From Burkholderia anthina (GTDB lineage Bacteria; Pseudomonadota; Gammaproteobacteria; Burkholderiales; Burkholderiaceae), in NCBI RefSeq assembly GCF_001547525.1, contig NZ_CM003769.1:1-64000 (forward strand): DNA of 64,000 nt. The letters are read 5' to 3'. This document shows positions 43,620 through 51,412 of this stretch, piece by piece. The number at the start of each line of letters is the position of its first letter. The first letter of the stretch is position 1. The position numbers and the translations under genes were made by a program. The notes beneath the pieces were generated by a model, which was not told the DNA's origin, did not search any database, and saw only the letters and a list, made by a program, of their open reading frames with translations.

Positions 43620-43697
43620 GGACGCGTGTAACAGACGCCGTGTAACGGACGCGTGTAACAGACGCCGTGTAACGGACGTGTGTAACGGACGCCGTGT
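43620..43697 (+). repeat. Tandem 27-bp repeat, 2.9 copies, in the leader of the SfnB-like gene
   Basis: Units at 43620-43646 and 43647-43673 are identical; the third (43674-43697) is partial with two changes. Each unit is itself two near copies of about 13 bases, GACGCGTGTAACA and GACGCCGTGTAAC, so GTGTAAC recurs five times. It ends 48 bases before the ATG. Copy number could vary by slippage. Confidence 0.85.
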
Positions 43698-43745
43698 CGC
43701 GCGTTGCCGCGACGCTCCCCATCTCCCCAAACAAGGACCTGCCGA

Positions 43746-44963
43746 ATGACTGCCCGTGACGCCGTCGATCCGCGTGAAGCATTGCGCGACGCGCTTGCCG
43801 CGCTGCCCGATCTCGCGACCGCGATCGGGCAGGATGCCGCACAGCGCGAGGCGCGTCGCGAGTTGCCGTTCGAAGGCTTCGCGATCTTCCGGCGCTCGGC
43901 GCTGGGCGCGCTGCGGATTCCAGTCGCGCGCGGCGGCCTGGGCGGCACGCTGGTCGACCTGTTCGATACGATCGCGACGCTGGCGGCCGCCGATTCGAAT
44001 CTCGCGCACGCGCTGCGCATCCACTACGACCAGACCGAGACGCTGCGGCTGTCGCCTCGCACCGCATTCAACGACGTGCAGCTCGAGCGCGTGCTGGCCG
44101 GTGCGATCTTCGGCGGCGCGTCGACCGAGCGCGGCACGTCGCGCCCGGGCGAGAACACGACCGTGCTGCGCCGCGACGGCGATCACCATCGCGTGACGGG
44201 CCGCAAATACTATGCGACGGGCACCGCGTTCGCCGATTTCGCGCGCATCAACGTGGAGAACGAGCAGGGGGACGCGCTCGCCGTGATCATTCCCGTGGCG
44301 CGCGACGGCCTGCAGGTGCTCGACGATTGGGACGGCATGGGGCAGCGCATGACCGCGAGCGGCAGCCTGCTGCTGAACGACGTGCAGGTGTTCGCGGACG
44401 AAGTGGCCCCGCGCGACGGATCGACGCTCGTCGGCCGTCATTGCGGCGCGCTGCGGCAGCTTCATCTCGTCGCGACGGGCGCGGGCATCGTGCGCAACGT
44501 GGTGGCCGACGCGCGCCGCTATGTGCTCGCGCACGGCCGTCCCGCGCTGCACAGCCCCGCGCCGACCGCGCGCGACGATCATTTCGTCCAGCAGATCGTC
44601 GGCGAGCTGTCCGCGCACAGCCACGCGATCGATGCGCTCGTGCGAGAAAACGCGCGCGCGCTCGACCGCTCCGCCGACGCAATCGAAGCGGGCGCCGCCG
44701 ATGCGGATGCGCTCGTGCTCGACAGCGCGCTCGCCACTGCCCGCACGCAGTTGATCGTCAGTAAGCTCGCGCTGCATGCGGCCGAGCGGCTGTTCGAAGT
44801 GGGCGGCGCGTCGGCGACGGCGCGCACGCACAACTTCGATCGCCACTGGCGCAACCTGCGCACGATCTTCAGCCACAACCCGCTGCTACACAAGGCGCGT
44901 GTGGTAGGCGATTACGAATTGAACGGCGTGACGACGCACCTGACCGAAGGGCGCGTGTTCTGA
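43746..44963 (+). CDS. SfnB/DszC-family acyl-CoA dehydrogenase-like flavoenzyme
   Basis: A 405-residue protein with the acyl-CoA dehydrogenase fold: N-terminal helical domain (about 1-115), beta domain (FGGASTERGTSRPGENTTVL, GRKYYATGTAFADFARINVE) and C-terminal helices. The C-terminus HFNFDRHWRNLRTIFSHNP-like segment (RTHNFDRHWRNLRTIFSHNP) is characteristic of the SfnB/DszC/SoxC sulfur-oxidising group, not of fatty-acid enzymes. Members act in dimethylsulfone or organosulfur use. It is transcribed alone, with a repeat-bearing leader, and convergent with the SfnG-like gene. Confidence 0.85.
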   Translation: MTARDAVDPREALRDALAALPDLATAIGQDAAQREARRELPFEGFAIFRRSALGALRIPVARGGLGGTLVDLFDTIATLAAADSNLAHALRIHYDQTETLRLSPRTAFNDVQLERVLAGAIFGGASTERGTSRPGENTTVLRRDGDHHRVTGRKYYATGTAFADFARINVENEQGDALAVIIPVARDGLQVLDDWDGMGQRMTASGSLLLNDVQVFADEVAPRDGSTLVGRHCGALRQLHLVATGAGIVRNVVADARRYVLAHGRPALHSPAPTARDDHFVQQIVGELSAHSHAIDALVRENARALDRSADAIEAGAADADALVLDSALATARTQLIVSKLALHAAERLFEVGGASATARTHNFDRHWRNLRTIFSHNPLLHKARVVGDYELNGVTTHLTEGRVF

Positions 44964-45017
44964 CGACGGCCACCGCCGGCTATGGCGGTGCCGGCACGCC
45001 GGGCTTCGAATCCGGCT

Positions 45018-46205
45018 TCAACGCCGCAAGCCGGCTTCGCGCAGCAGCGGCAGCACGCGCTCGCCGAAGAAGTCGAGATCGGGCTTGAAATCGTAGAAAC
45101 TCAACTGGATACCGTCGATGCCCGCGCGGTGCAGCCGCACGATGGTATCGGCGACTTCGTCGGGCGCGCCGGTGATCGAGATGTTGCCGCCGATCGCGCG
45201 TGCGGCGGCCTGCGCACGCTGCTCGAAACCGCCGCGCCACGCATGTGCGTCGCTGTCGAAGCGGTGGAAGCTGCCTTCGTCCGCATGCGCGACGATCGCG
45301 TCGCGGTACGCGCGCGCTTCGGCCGCCGTCTCGCGGCAGATCACGAGCGGATTGAGCAGCGTGCGGATCGTGCGGCCGCGCGCGGCGGCGGCGGCCTTCA
45401 CGCGTGCGGTGTGCGCGGGCAGCGCGTCGATCGCGCGTTCGGCGTCGGGGCCGGCCGGGCTCGTGACGAACACGATGTCCGAATAGCGTGCGGCGAACGC
45501 GATGCCCGCGTCGGAGCCCGTCGCGTTGATCAGCAGCGGGCGGCCATAGCGCGGCTTCGGCGTCACGAATGCGCCGCCCAGCCGCCAGCTCGACAGTTCG
45601 GGCGTGTAGCTGAAATTATCCGGTTGCGCCCACAACTGCTGGACCGCGTCGAGGAATTCCGCGGCCATCTCGTAGCGCCGGTCGTGTTCGATCCGGTTCC
45701 AGCCGAACATCTCGTGCTCGATCGCGCGATGGCCGGTCACCACGTTGATGCCCCAGCGTCCACGCGAGATGTGGTCGAGCGTCGCGGTGAACTTCGCGAA
45801 ATGGAGCGGATGCCACGGCCCGTAGAGCACGTGGCTCGTCGCGACGAGGATGATCCGCTCGGTGCGCGCGGTCAGCGCGGCGAGCGTCATGAACGAGTCG
45901 AGCGCCTGACCGTCGAACACGCCGCCGTAGCCGCCTTTCGGCAGCCACTGCGACAGCGCGAACACGAGATCGAAGCCGAGCGCTTCAGCGCGCGCCACGA
46001 GATCGGCGTTGTAGTCGAACGTCCAGTCCGTTGTGCGCGGCAGCGTCGATGCGCTCCATCCGCCGGCCTGGATCGGCAGGAACAGCCCGAGCATCAACGG
46101 CTGCGCGAGCGTGCGCGACACGGGGCTGTCGGGGAAATCCGCCGGCGAACGCACGTCGACGAACGGCGACGGCGCGAGCGGGGCGGTGACGGAGGAGTCG
46201 CTCAT
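45018..46205 (-). CDS. SfnG-like FMN-dependent monooxygenase (luciferase family)
   Basis: A 395-residue TIM-barrel flavoenzyme. Family marks: LMLGLFLPIQAGGWSASTLP, WLPKGGYGGVFDGQALDSFM, TATLDHISRGRWGINVVTGH and ALGFDLVFALSQ. This resembles dimethylsulfone monooxygenase SfnG and alkanesulfonate monooxygenase SsuD, which use FMNH2 and O2 to release sulfite. AAGGA lies 7 bases before the ATG at 46205. With the SoxCD-like pair just upstream on the same strand, the sulfite produced could be oxidised at once. Confidence 0.87.
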   Translation of the reverse strand: MSDSSVTAPLAPSPFVDVRSPADFPDSPVSRTLAQPLMLGLFLPIQAGGWSASTLPRTTDWTFDYNADLVARAEALGFDLVFALSQWLPKGGYGGVFDGQALDSFMTLAALTARTERIILVATSHVLYGPWHPLHFAKFTATLDHISRGRWGINVVTGHRAIEHEMFGWNRIEHDRRYEMAAEFLDAVQQLWAQPDNFSYTPELSSWRLGGAFVTPKPRYGRPLLINATGSDAGIAFAARYSDIVFVTSPAGPDAERAIDALPAHTARVKAAAAARGRTIRTLLNPLVICRETAAEARAYRDAIVAHADEGSFHRFDSDAHAWRGGFEQRAQAAARAIGGNISITGAPDEVADTIVRLHRAGIDGIQLSFYDFKPDLDFFGERVLPLLREAGLRR

Positions 46206-46284
46206 CACGGGGTCCTTGCTGAAAGGTGCGGCGCGACGCACGCGGGTGCGCGGCTCGATGCGGCGGCAAGCGGTGCGGGACGCG

Positions 46285-46809
46285 TCATAGCTTGCCCGGC
46301 CTCGGATCGGGCACGAAGCCGTCGCGGTTCGGCATCCGCACGCGCGGCAGCGTGCGCGCGTCGAGCCGGGCGTCGCCGGGCACGATGCCGTTCAGGTGGA
46401 GAACATACGCGGTGACCGCATAGACGTCGTCCGCGCTCAGCGATTGCGGCGCGTTGTACGGCATCGCCCGGCGAATGTAGTCGAACAGCGTCGTCGCGTA
46501 GGGCCAGTAGCTGCCGACCGTCTTTCTGGGCTTCGCGCTCGCGAGCGAGCCGATGCCGCCGACGAGCGGATCGCCGACGCCGCCTTCGCCGCCGGCGCCG
46601 TGACACATCGCGCATTTGTCGGCGAACACATGGCCGCCGCGTACGACCGTGCCCGCGCCGGGCGGCAGGCCGCTGCCGTCCGGCGCGACGTCGATGTCCC
46701 ACGCGGCGAACGCCGCGCGATCGGCCGGCTGCCCGAGGCCGAAGCCGGCGCCGAACGCGCCCGACGTCATCATGCAGGCCGCCAGCAGGCAAGCGAGCGG
46801 CTTACGCAT
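46285..46809 (-). CDS. Mono-haem c-type cytochrome, SoxD/SorB-like electron acceptor
   Basis: A 174-residue exported cytochrome c. Signal peptide about 1-22 (ACLLAACMMTSGAFGAG). One haem site, CAMCH at 66-70, with a likely Met ligand in RAMPYNAPQSL. Typical SoxD has about 380 residues and two domains, so this is the short type. Its start overlaps the end of the soxC-like gene by 8 bases, marking it as that enzyme's electron acceptor, reducing cytochrome c while sulfite is oxidised to sulfate. Confidence 0.8.
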   Translation of the reverse strand: MRKPLACLLAACMMTSGAFGAGFGLGQPADRAAFAAWDIDVAPDGSGLPPGAGTVVRGGHVFADKCAMCHGAGGEGGVGDPLVGGIGSLASAKPRKTVGSYWPYATTLFDYIRRAMPYNAPQSLSADDVYAVTAYVLHLNGIVPGDARLDARTLPRVRMPNRDGFVPDPRPGKL

Positions 46810-48058
46810 TGCGCACCTCGCCGTCCGTGCCGACACGCCAGTTCTGGATGCCGTTGTAGTGGTACTGCGAGTTCAGGCCGCGCGCGGCGACGAGCGCGTC
46901 GCGGGTCGGCTGCACGTAGCCGGTCTCGTCGGTCGCGCGGCTTTGCAGGTCGGCCGGCTCGCCGCGCCATACCCAGTCGGCCTCGAAGCGCGTCAGCGCA
47001 CGGTCGCGTACGTCGCCGGCGAGCCGCGCGGGGCGCCACGTGCGGCCGCCATCGGTCGACACGTCGACGGCGCGAATCCGGCCGCGGCCCGACCACGCGT
47101 AGCCGCCGATCGCGTAATAGCCGTGCGCGGCGAGCCGATGGCCGGCCGACGGCCGCGTGATCACCGACTTCGCGTCCATCTCGAACACGAACTGCCGCGC
47201 GCAGCCGTCGGGCAGCAGGTTCGTGTATTTCGACGTTTCCTCGCGCGTCATCTCCGGCGCACGCACCAGCTTCAGCCGTCGCAGCCACTTGATGTTCGTG
47301 TTGCCTTCGAATCCCGGCACGATCAGCCGCACCGGGTAGCCGTTCTCCGGACGCAGCCGTTCGCCGTTCTGCGCATAGACGACCAGCGCGCGCTCGAGGA
47401 TCCGGTCGAGCGGCAGGCTGCGCGTCATCGCCGCGCCGTCCGCGCCTTCGGCGAGCAGCCAGCGTGCGTCGGGATCGATGCCCGTTTCGTCGAGCAGCGT
47501 CGACAGCCGGACGCCGGTCCATTCGCAGCACGACAGCAACCCGTGCGTGAACTGAACGGGCAGCCCGCTCGGGCCGTTCCATTCGCTGCCGGTGTTGCCC
47601 GAGCATTCGAGGAAGTGGATCCGCGATTCGGACGGGAAGCGCAGCAGGTCGTCGAGCGTGAAGACGCGCGGCTCGCGCACGAGGCCGTGCACGACGACGC
47701 GATGGCGTTGCGCATCGATGTCCGGCACGCCCGCGTGATGACGCTCGTAGACGAGCCCGTTCGGCGTGATGTCGCCGAACAGGTCGGCGAGCGGCGTCAT
47801 CGACGAGCCGGAACCGGGTAGCACAGGGGGGCGGGCGCTGCGACGGATCACGTCGCGCTCGTGCTGCCCAGGCATACCGTACGGTGGCGACAGCAGCGGC
47901 GCGCCGGGCGCGCGCGTCCACGGCGGCACGTCGAGCGGCGGGCTCGCGAGCGCGCCGCCCGCAGGCAGCATCGCGGCCGCCCAGCCGCCGGCGAGCTGAC
48001 GCAGCGCCGCGCGTCGGCCGGCGCGCGGCGCACGGGGAGGGAAACGGGAATCGGTCAT
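46802..48058 (-). CDS. soxC: SoxC-like sulfite dehydrogenase, molybdenum subunit
   Basis: A 418-residue exported molybdoenzyme of the sulfite oxidase family. A Tat-type signal carries Arg15-Arg16 (GRRAALRQLAGGW). Cys152 in FLECSGNTGSEW is the molybdenum-coordinating residue. Further marks: RPENGYPVRLIVPGFEGNTN, IKWLRRLKL and the dimerisation domain with VDVSTDGGRTWRPARL. SoxC acts with a cytochrome partner in sulfane/sulfite oxidation. No soxXYZAB genes are nearby, so sulfite from desulfonation is the likely substrate. ATG 48058 is selected because it starts the signal. Confidence 0.87.
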   Translation of the reverse strand: MTDSRFPPRAPRAGRRAALRQLAGGWAAAMLPAGGALASPPLDVPPWTRAPGAPLLSPPYGMPGQHERDVIRRSARPPVLPGSGSSMTPLADLFGDITPNGLVYERHHAGVPDIDAQRHRVVVHGLVREPRVFTLDDLLRFPSESRIHFLECSGNTGSEWNGPSGLPVQFTHGLLSCCEWTGVRLSTLLDETGIDPDARWLLAEGADGAAMTRSLPLDRILERALVVYAQNGERLRPENGYPVRLIVPGFEGNTNIKWLRRLKLVRAPEMTREETSKYTNLLPDGCARQFVFEMDAKSVITRPSAGHRLAAHGYYAIGGYAWSGRGRIRAVDVSTDGGRTWRPARLAGDVRDRALTRFEADWVWRGEPADLQSRATDETGYVQPTRDALVAARGLNSQYHYNGIQNWRVGTDGEVRNA

Positions 48059-48190
48059 GGTCGAACGCGTGTCGCGCGCGGGGGCCGCGCGCAGGGAAAC
48101 GATCATTTTCGGCAACCGGGCGCGGCGCGGCAAACAACGATTCCCGCTTTGCTTATCGTGACGATTGCGCCGCGCCCGATGCACATGCCG

Positions 48191-49375
48191 TCAGAACTTC
48201 ACGCGCAGCCCGCTGACGAATGCAAGCTGACGATTCGTCGACGATGCGCTGCCGATGTTCGAGATCGCTGCGATCTTGCGATAGCCGCCCGAGGTCGAGG
48301 TGCTCGCATCGCCGGCCGCGAGCTGGTAGATGCCCGACACGTAGATATCGGTGCGCTTCGACAGCGCATAGTCGAACCCGAGCGTGAACTGGTGCCAGCG
48401 CGGTTTCAGCGTCTGGCCGCTCGTGCCCGGCAGGCCGCTCGCGCGCCCGTCGGTAAACGTATAGACACCGATCAGCGTGGCCGCCGGCGTGAGCTGGTAG
48501 CGCGCGTTCACGTCGTAGTTGTTGAACTTGCGCGACGAGCCGTCGAGATAGTCGAGCTGCGTGTGGCTCCACGCGAAGCCGAGCGTCGCGCGGCCAAGCG
48601 CGTAATTCGCGCCCACCGCGCCGATCTGCTGCTTCAGTACGCCGCCGTTCAGCCCGTAGAAAAACGCGCCGCTGTAGTCGTTGCCGGTGGTCGAGGTCGC
48701 ACCGCCCACCGCGCCGCTCGTATTCGACGCCGCATTCGGATGATTGAACCGCACATAGCCGCCGCCGAACGACAGCGGCCCGTTCACGTAGTTCGCCGAT
48801 GCACCCCACGCGTTGTTGTTCGAGAATCCGGTGCCCGCGCCGCCATTGGCCTGGTTGCTGAACGCATAGAGTAGGTCGGCCGTGAAGCCGGCGATCGTGT
48901 CGCTGCGGAACTTCACCGCGTTGTTCAGCCGGAAGCTCTGGTTCAGGTTGTCGTTGTCGCCCACGTGCGTGGCCGGCGACCAGAAACCCGGCCCCGAGTA
49001 CGGCGCGACGAGATCGGTGATCGGCTCGTACTGACGGCCGAACGTCAGCGTGCCGAGGCCTTTCTTGCCGAGGCCCACGTACGCTGAGCGGCCGAACAGG
49101 CGGCCGCCCTGGCCGAGCCCGCCGTCGCTCGGGCGGAACCCGCTTTCGAGCGTGAAGACCGCCTGCACGCCGCCGCCGAGATCTTCCGCGCCTTTCAGGC
49201 CCCAGCGGCTGCCGCTCAGCTTGCCGCTCGTCTGCTGGATGTTGCTCGCGCCGCCCTGGTTGTTCGTATACGCGATGCCGGCATCGACCACGCCGTACAA
49301 CGTCACCGAACTCTGCGCATGCGCGCCGACCGAACCGATCGAAACCAAACCCAGTACCACCGTTTTTTTGATCAT
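48191..49375 (-). CDS. General porin (Porin_4/OmpC-like, Burkholderia type)
   Basis: A 394-residue trimeric 16-strand outer-membrane porin. A signal of about 20 residues (TVVLGLVSIGSVGAHA) precedes QSSVTLYGVVDAGIAY, the standard first strand. Other hallmarks are SRWGLKGAEDLGGGVQAVF, LFGRSAYVGLGKKGLGTLTF with GRQYEP, and a C-terminal strand ending RVKF with the required terminal Phe. AGAGGA lies 5 bases before ATG 49375. Likely entry route for the small anionic substrates of the adjacent sulfonate genes, though this is inference. Confidence 0.9.
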   Translation of the reverse strand: MIKKTVVLGLVSIGSVGAHAQSSVTLYGVVDAGIAYTNNQGGASNIQQTSGKLSGSRWGLKGAEDLGGGVQAVFTLESGFRPSDGGLGQGGRLFGRSAYVGLGKKGLGTLTFGRQYEPITDLVAPYSGPGFWSPATHVGDNDNLNQSFRLNNAVKFRSDTIAGFTADLLYAFSNQANGGAGTGFSNNNAWGASANYVNGPLSFGGGYVRFNHPNAASNTSGAVGGATSTTGNDYSGAFFYGLNGGVLKQQIGAVGANYALGRATLGFAWSHTQLDYLDGSSRKFNNYDVNARYQLTPAATLIGVYTFTDGRASGLPGTSGQTLKPRWHQFTLGFDYALSKRTDIYVSGIYQLAAGDASTSTSGGYRKIAAISNIGSASSTNRQLAFVSGLRVKF

Positions 49376-49602
49376 GACCATCCTCTGTTTTTATCAGTAC
49401 GTTTGTGAGGATCACGATGCTATTGACGATGGACGCGCCGATGAACGGCCGATCCGTGGTTTGTAATTCGCTGCGCGGCCGATTTGTAATGTGCGCTGTC
49501 GTCGGCCCGGCAGGTGCGCCGCGATCGCGTCCGGCGCGCCTGCTGCGGCGAACGCATCGCGCCGACCGCGAACGTCGCTCGCCGGAAATGCACGTATGCG
49601 GT

Positions 49603-49720
49603 CATATCGATCGATGAAATCATTCGATATGCGCAATACCCGTCGTTTGCACGGCGATGCGTTTACGCAACGACCGCTAGGCGGCGACCGGACGATGCGC
49701 TATGCGCGTTCGCATATCGA
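49603..49720. promoter_or_regulatory. Three CATATCGA elements in the porin/DUF3088 intergenic region
   Basis: CATATCGA at 49603-49610 and its complement TCGATATG at 49624-49631 form a perfect 8-bp inverted repeat (13-base spacer). A third copy is at 49713-49720. In the same 489-base gap TTTGTAAT occurs twice, at 49460 and 49483. Otherwise this region holds no gene. It should contain the divergent promoters of the porin and the DUF3088/ssuA-like unit. Confidence 0.5.
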
Positions 49721-49864
49721 TTTCGCAAAACGTTGGTAGGGCCGCGCGGGGCGCAACGGTAGAGTCTGGCATCCGGCCGCGGGCCAGCATGCCTCGTGAG
49801 CGGCAGGGCGCTCGGCATGCGCGCTTGCCGATTGGGCCGATCAACGACAAAGGAGCCGTTTGAC

Positions 49865-50209
49865 ATGAGTCGCGATGTACTGTTTCTGCTGGAACCGGGC
49901 TTTGCCGATCCGAAGCATCCGGGCCGGCGCTTCGTCTGTCCGCATGGACTGCCGATCGAGGGGCTGCTGGCGAGCGCGCCCGATCTCGCGGCGCGCCTCG
50001 ACGTGGAGCGCGTCGGCTTCGAGCGGCCGCGGCCTGCGGTGATCGACGCGCTCGACGACGCGCACCAGGGTCTGCCGGTGCTCGTGCTGGGCCGCGACCG
50101 GCCCGCGCCGGACGATGCGCAGACGCTCGGCGACGTGCGCTTCGTCACCGACGCGCGCCGCATCCTCGAACTGCTGGCCGAGCGCCACGGCTTTCCGGCG
50201 CTGCATTGA
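49865..50209 (+). CDS. DUF3088 family protein
   Basis: A 114-residue soluble protein starting MSRDVLFLLEPGFADPKHPG and continuing RRFVCPHGLPIEGLLASAPD, the DUF3088 signature. One cysteine (VCPHG) is conserved-looking in the thioredoxin-like motif position. Function unknown, but relatives commonly occur with sulfonate genes, as here immediately before an SsuA-like gene. AAGGAG lies 9 bases before ATG 49865. Confidence 0.75.
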   Translation: MSRDVLFLLEPGFADPKHPGRRFVCPHGLPIEGLLASAPDLAARLDVERVGFERPRPAVIDALDDAHQGLPVLVLGRDRPAPDDAQTLGDVRFVTDARRILELLAERHGFPALH

Positions 50210-50260
50210 CGCGGCGGTTTCGCTTTCCATCCGATTCCATCCGATCGACAGGAGCATCCG

Positions 50261-51250
50261 ATGTCGTCAATGTCGGCGGTACGTCGCCGCCTGCTGCTTG
50301 CCGGCGCCGCAGTGGCGGCGCATCCATTGGCCGCGTTCGCCGCGCCGGCCGCCGACGCCGATCTGGCCGGCACGACGTTGCGCGTCGCGACCTACAAGGG
50401 CGGCTGGCGCGCGCTGCTGCAGGCAGCCGGGCTCGGCGACACGCCGTACCGGATCGAGTGGCGCGAGCTGAACAACGGCGTGCTGCATATCGAGGCGCTC
50501 AACGCGGACGCGCTCGATATCGGTTCGGGTAGCGAAATTCCCGCCGTGTTCGCCGCGCGCCAGAAAGCCAATGTGAGATTCATCTCGCGTGTGCGCGAAG
50601 ACCTGAACAACCAGGTCACGCTCGCGCGCAAGGACACGCCGATCCGCGGCATCGCCGATCTGAAGGGCAAGCGCGTCGGCTACGTGCGCGCGACGACCTC
50701 GCACTATTTCCTGTATCGACAACTGGCCGAAGCCGGCCTGAGCTTCGACGATATCCAGCCGATCAACCTGTCTCCGACCGACGGGTTGTCCGCGTACGAT
50801 CGCGGCGACATCGACGCGTGGGCGATCTATGGCTACAACGGCCAGCTCGCGCGCAATCGCTACGGCGCCCGCGTGCTGAAAACGGGGAAGGGCTATCTGT
50901 CGGGCAATTTTCCGGTGTACGCGAATCCGCGCACGCTCGACGACGCGCGCCGCCGCGCGGCAACGGGCGATCTGCTGCTGCGGTTCCGGCGTGCGTATGC
51001 GTGGGCGAACGGGCATTTCCGCGACTACGCCATCGCGCAGAATCGCGAGACGCGCGTGCCGGTTGCCGACCTCGTCACGATGTTCGACCAGCGCAGCGAG
51101 GACTACGCGCTGCTGCCGGTGACGCCCGACGTGGTCGCCCAGCACCAGCAGGTCGCAGACGTGTTTGCCCGCATCGGCGTGCTGGACGGGACGGCCCATG
51201 TCGCCCCGTTGTGGGACACGTCGTTCAATCCGCTGGTTGCGGCGGGATGA
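50261..51250 (+). CDS. Sulfonate ABC transporter substrate-binding protein (SsuA-like)
   Basis: A 329-residue periplasmic binding protein. The signal holds RRRLLLAGAAVAAHPLAAFA, Tat-like. The mature part has DTPYRIEWRELNNGVLHIEA, DIGSGSEIPAVFAARQ and LKGKRVGYVRATTSHYFLYR, typical of the aliphatic-sulfonate branch. No permease or ATPase lies beside it, so it may share the operon transporter at 40-43 kb. It follows DUF3088 by 51 bases in the same direction. Confidence 0.85.
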   Translation: MSSMSAVRRRLLLAGAAVAAHPLAAFAAPAADADLAGTTLRVATYKGGWRALLQAAGLGDTPYRIEWRELNNGVLHIEALNADALDIGSGSEIPAVFAARQKANVRFISRVREDLNNQVTLARKDTPIRGIADLKGKRVGYVRATTSHYFLYRQLAEAGLSFDDIQPINLSPTDGLSAYDRGDIDAWAIYGYNGQLARNRYGARVLKTGKGYLSGNFPVYANPRTLDDARRRAATGDLLLRFRRAYAWANGHFRDYAIAQNRETRVPVADLVTMFDQRSEDYALLPVTPDVVAQHQQVADVFARIGVLDGTAHVAPLWDTSFNPLVAAG

Positions 51251-51412
51251 TGCGAAACCCGCGCGGCCGCCGACCGCCTGCGCGTACAGGCGGCCGGTTG
51301 GCACATTCCCGTCATTCACTCGAGCGCCGCGTGACCATGACCGAATCGCTCTCCTCCGAAGCGAGGCCCCGCCACGCCACGTTCGGCGTTCGACGCGTTC
51401 ACCCGCACGCCG

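Noticed and set aside
43620..43697. Tandem repeats as a CRISPR array
   Set aside because: Units are contiguous with no unique spacers and no cas genes are present.
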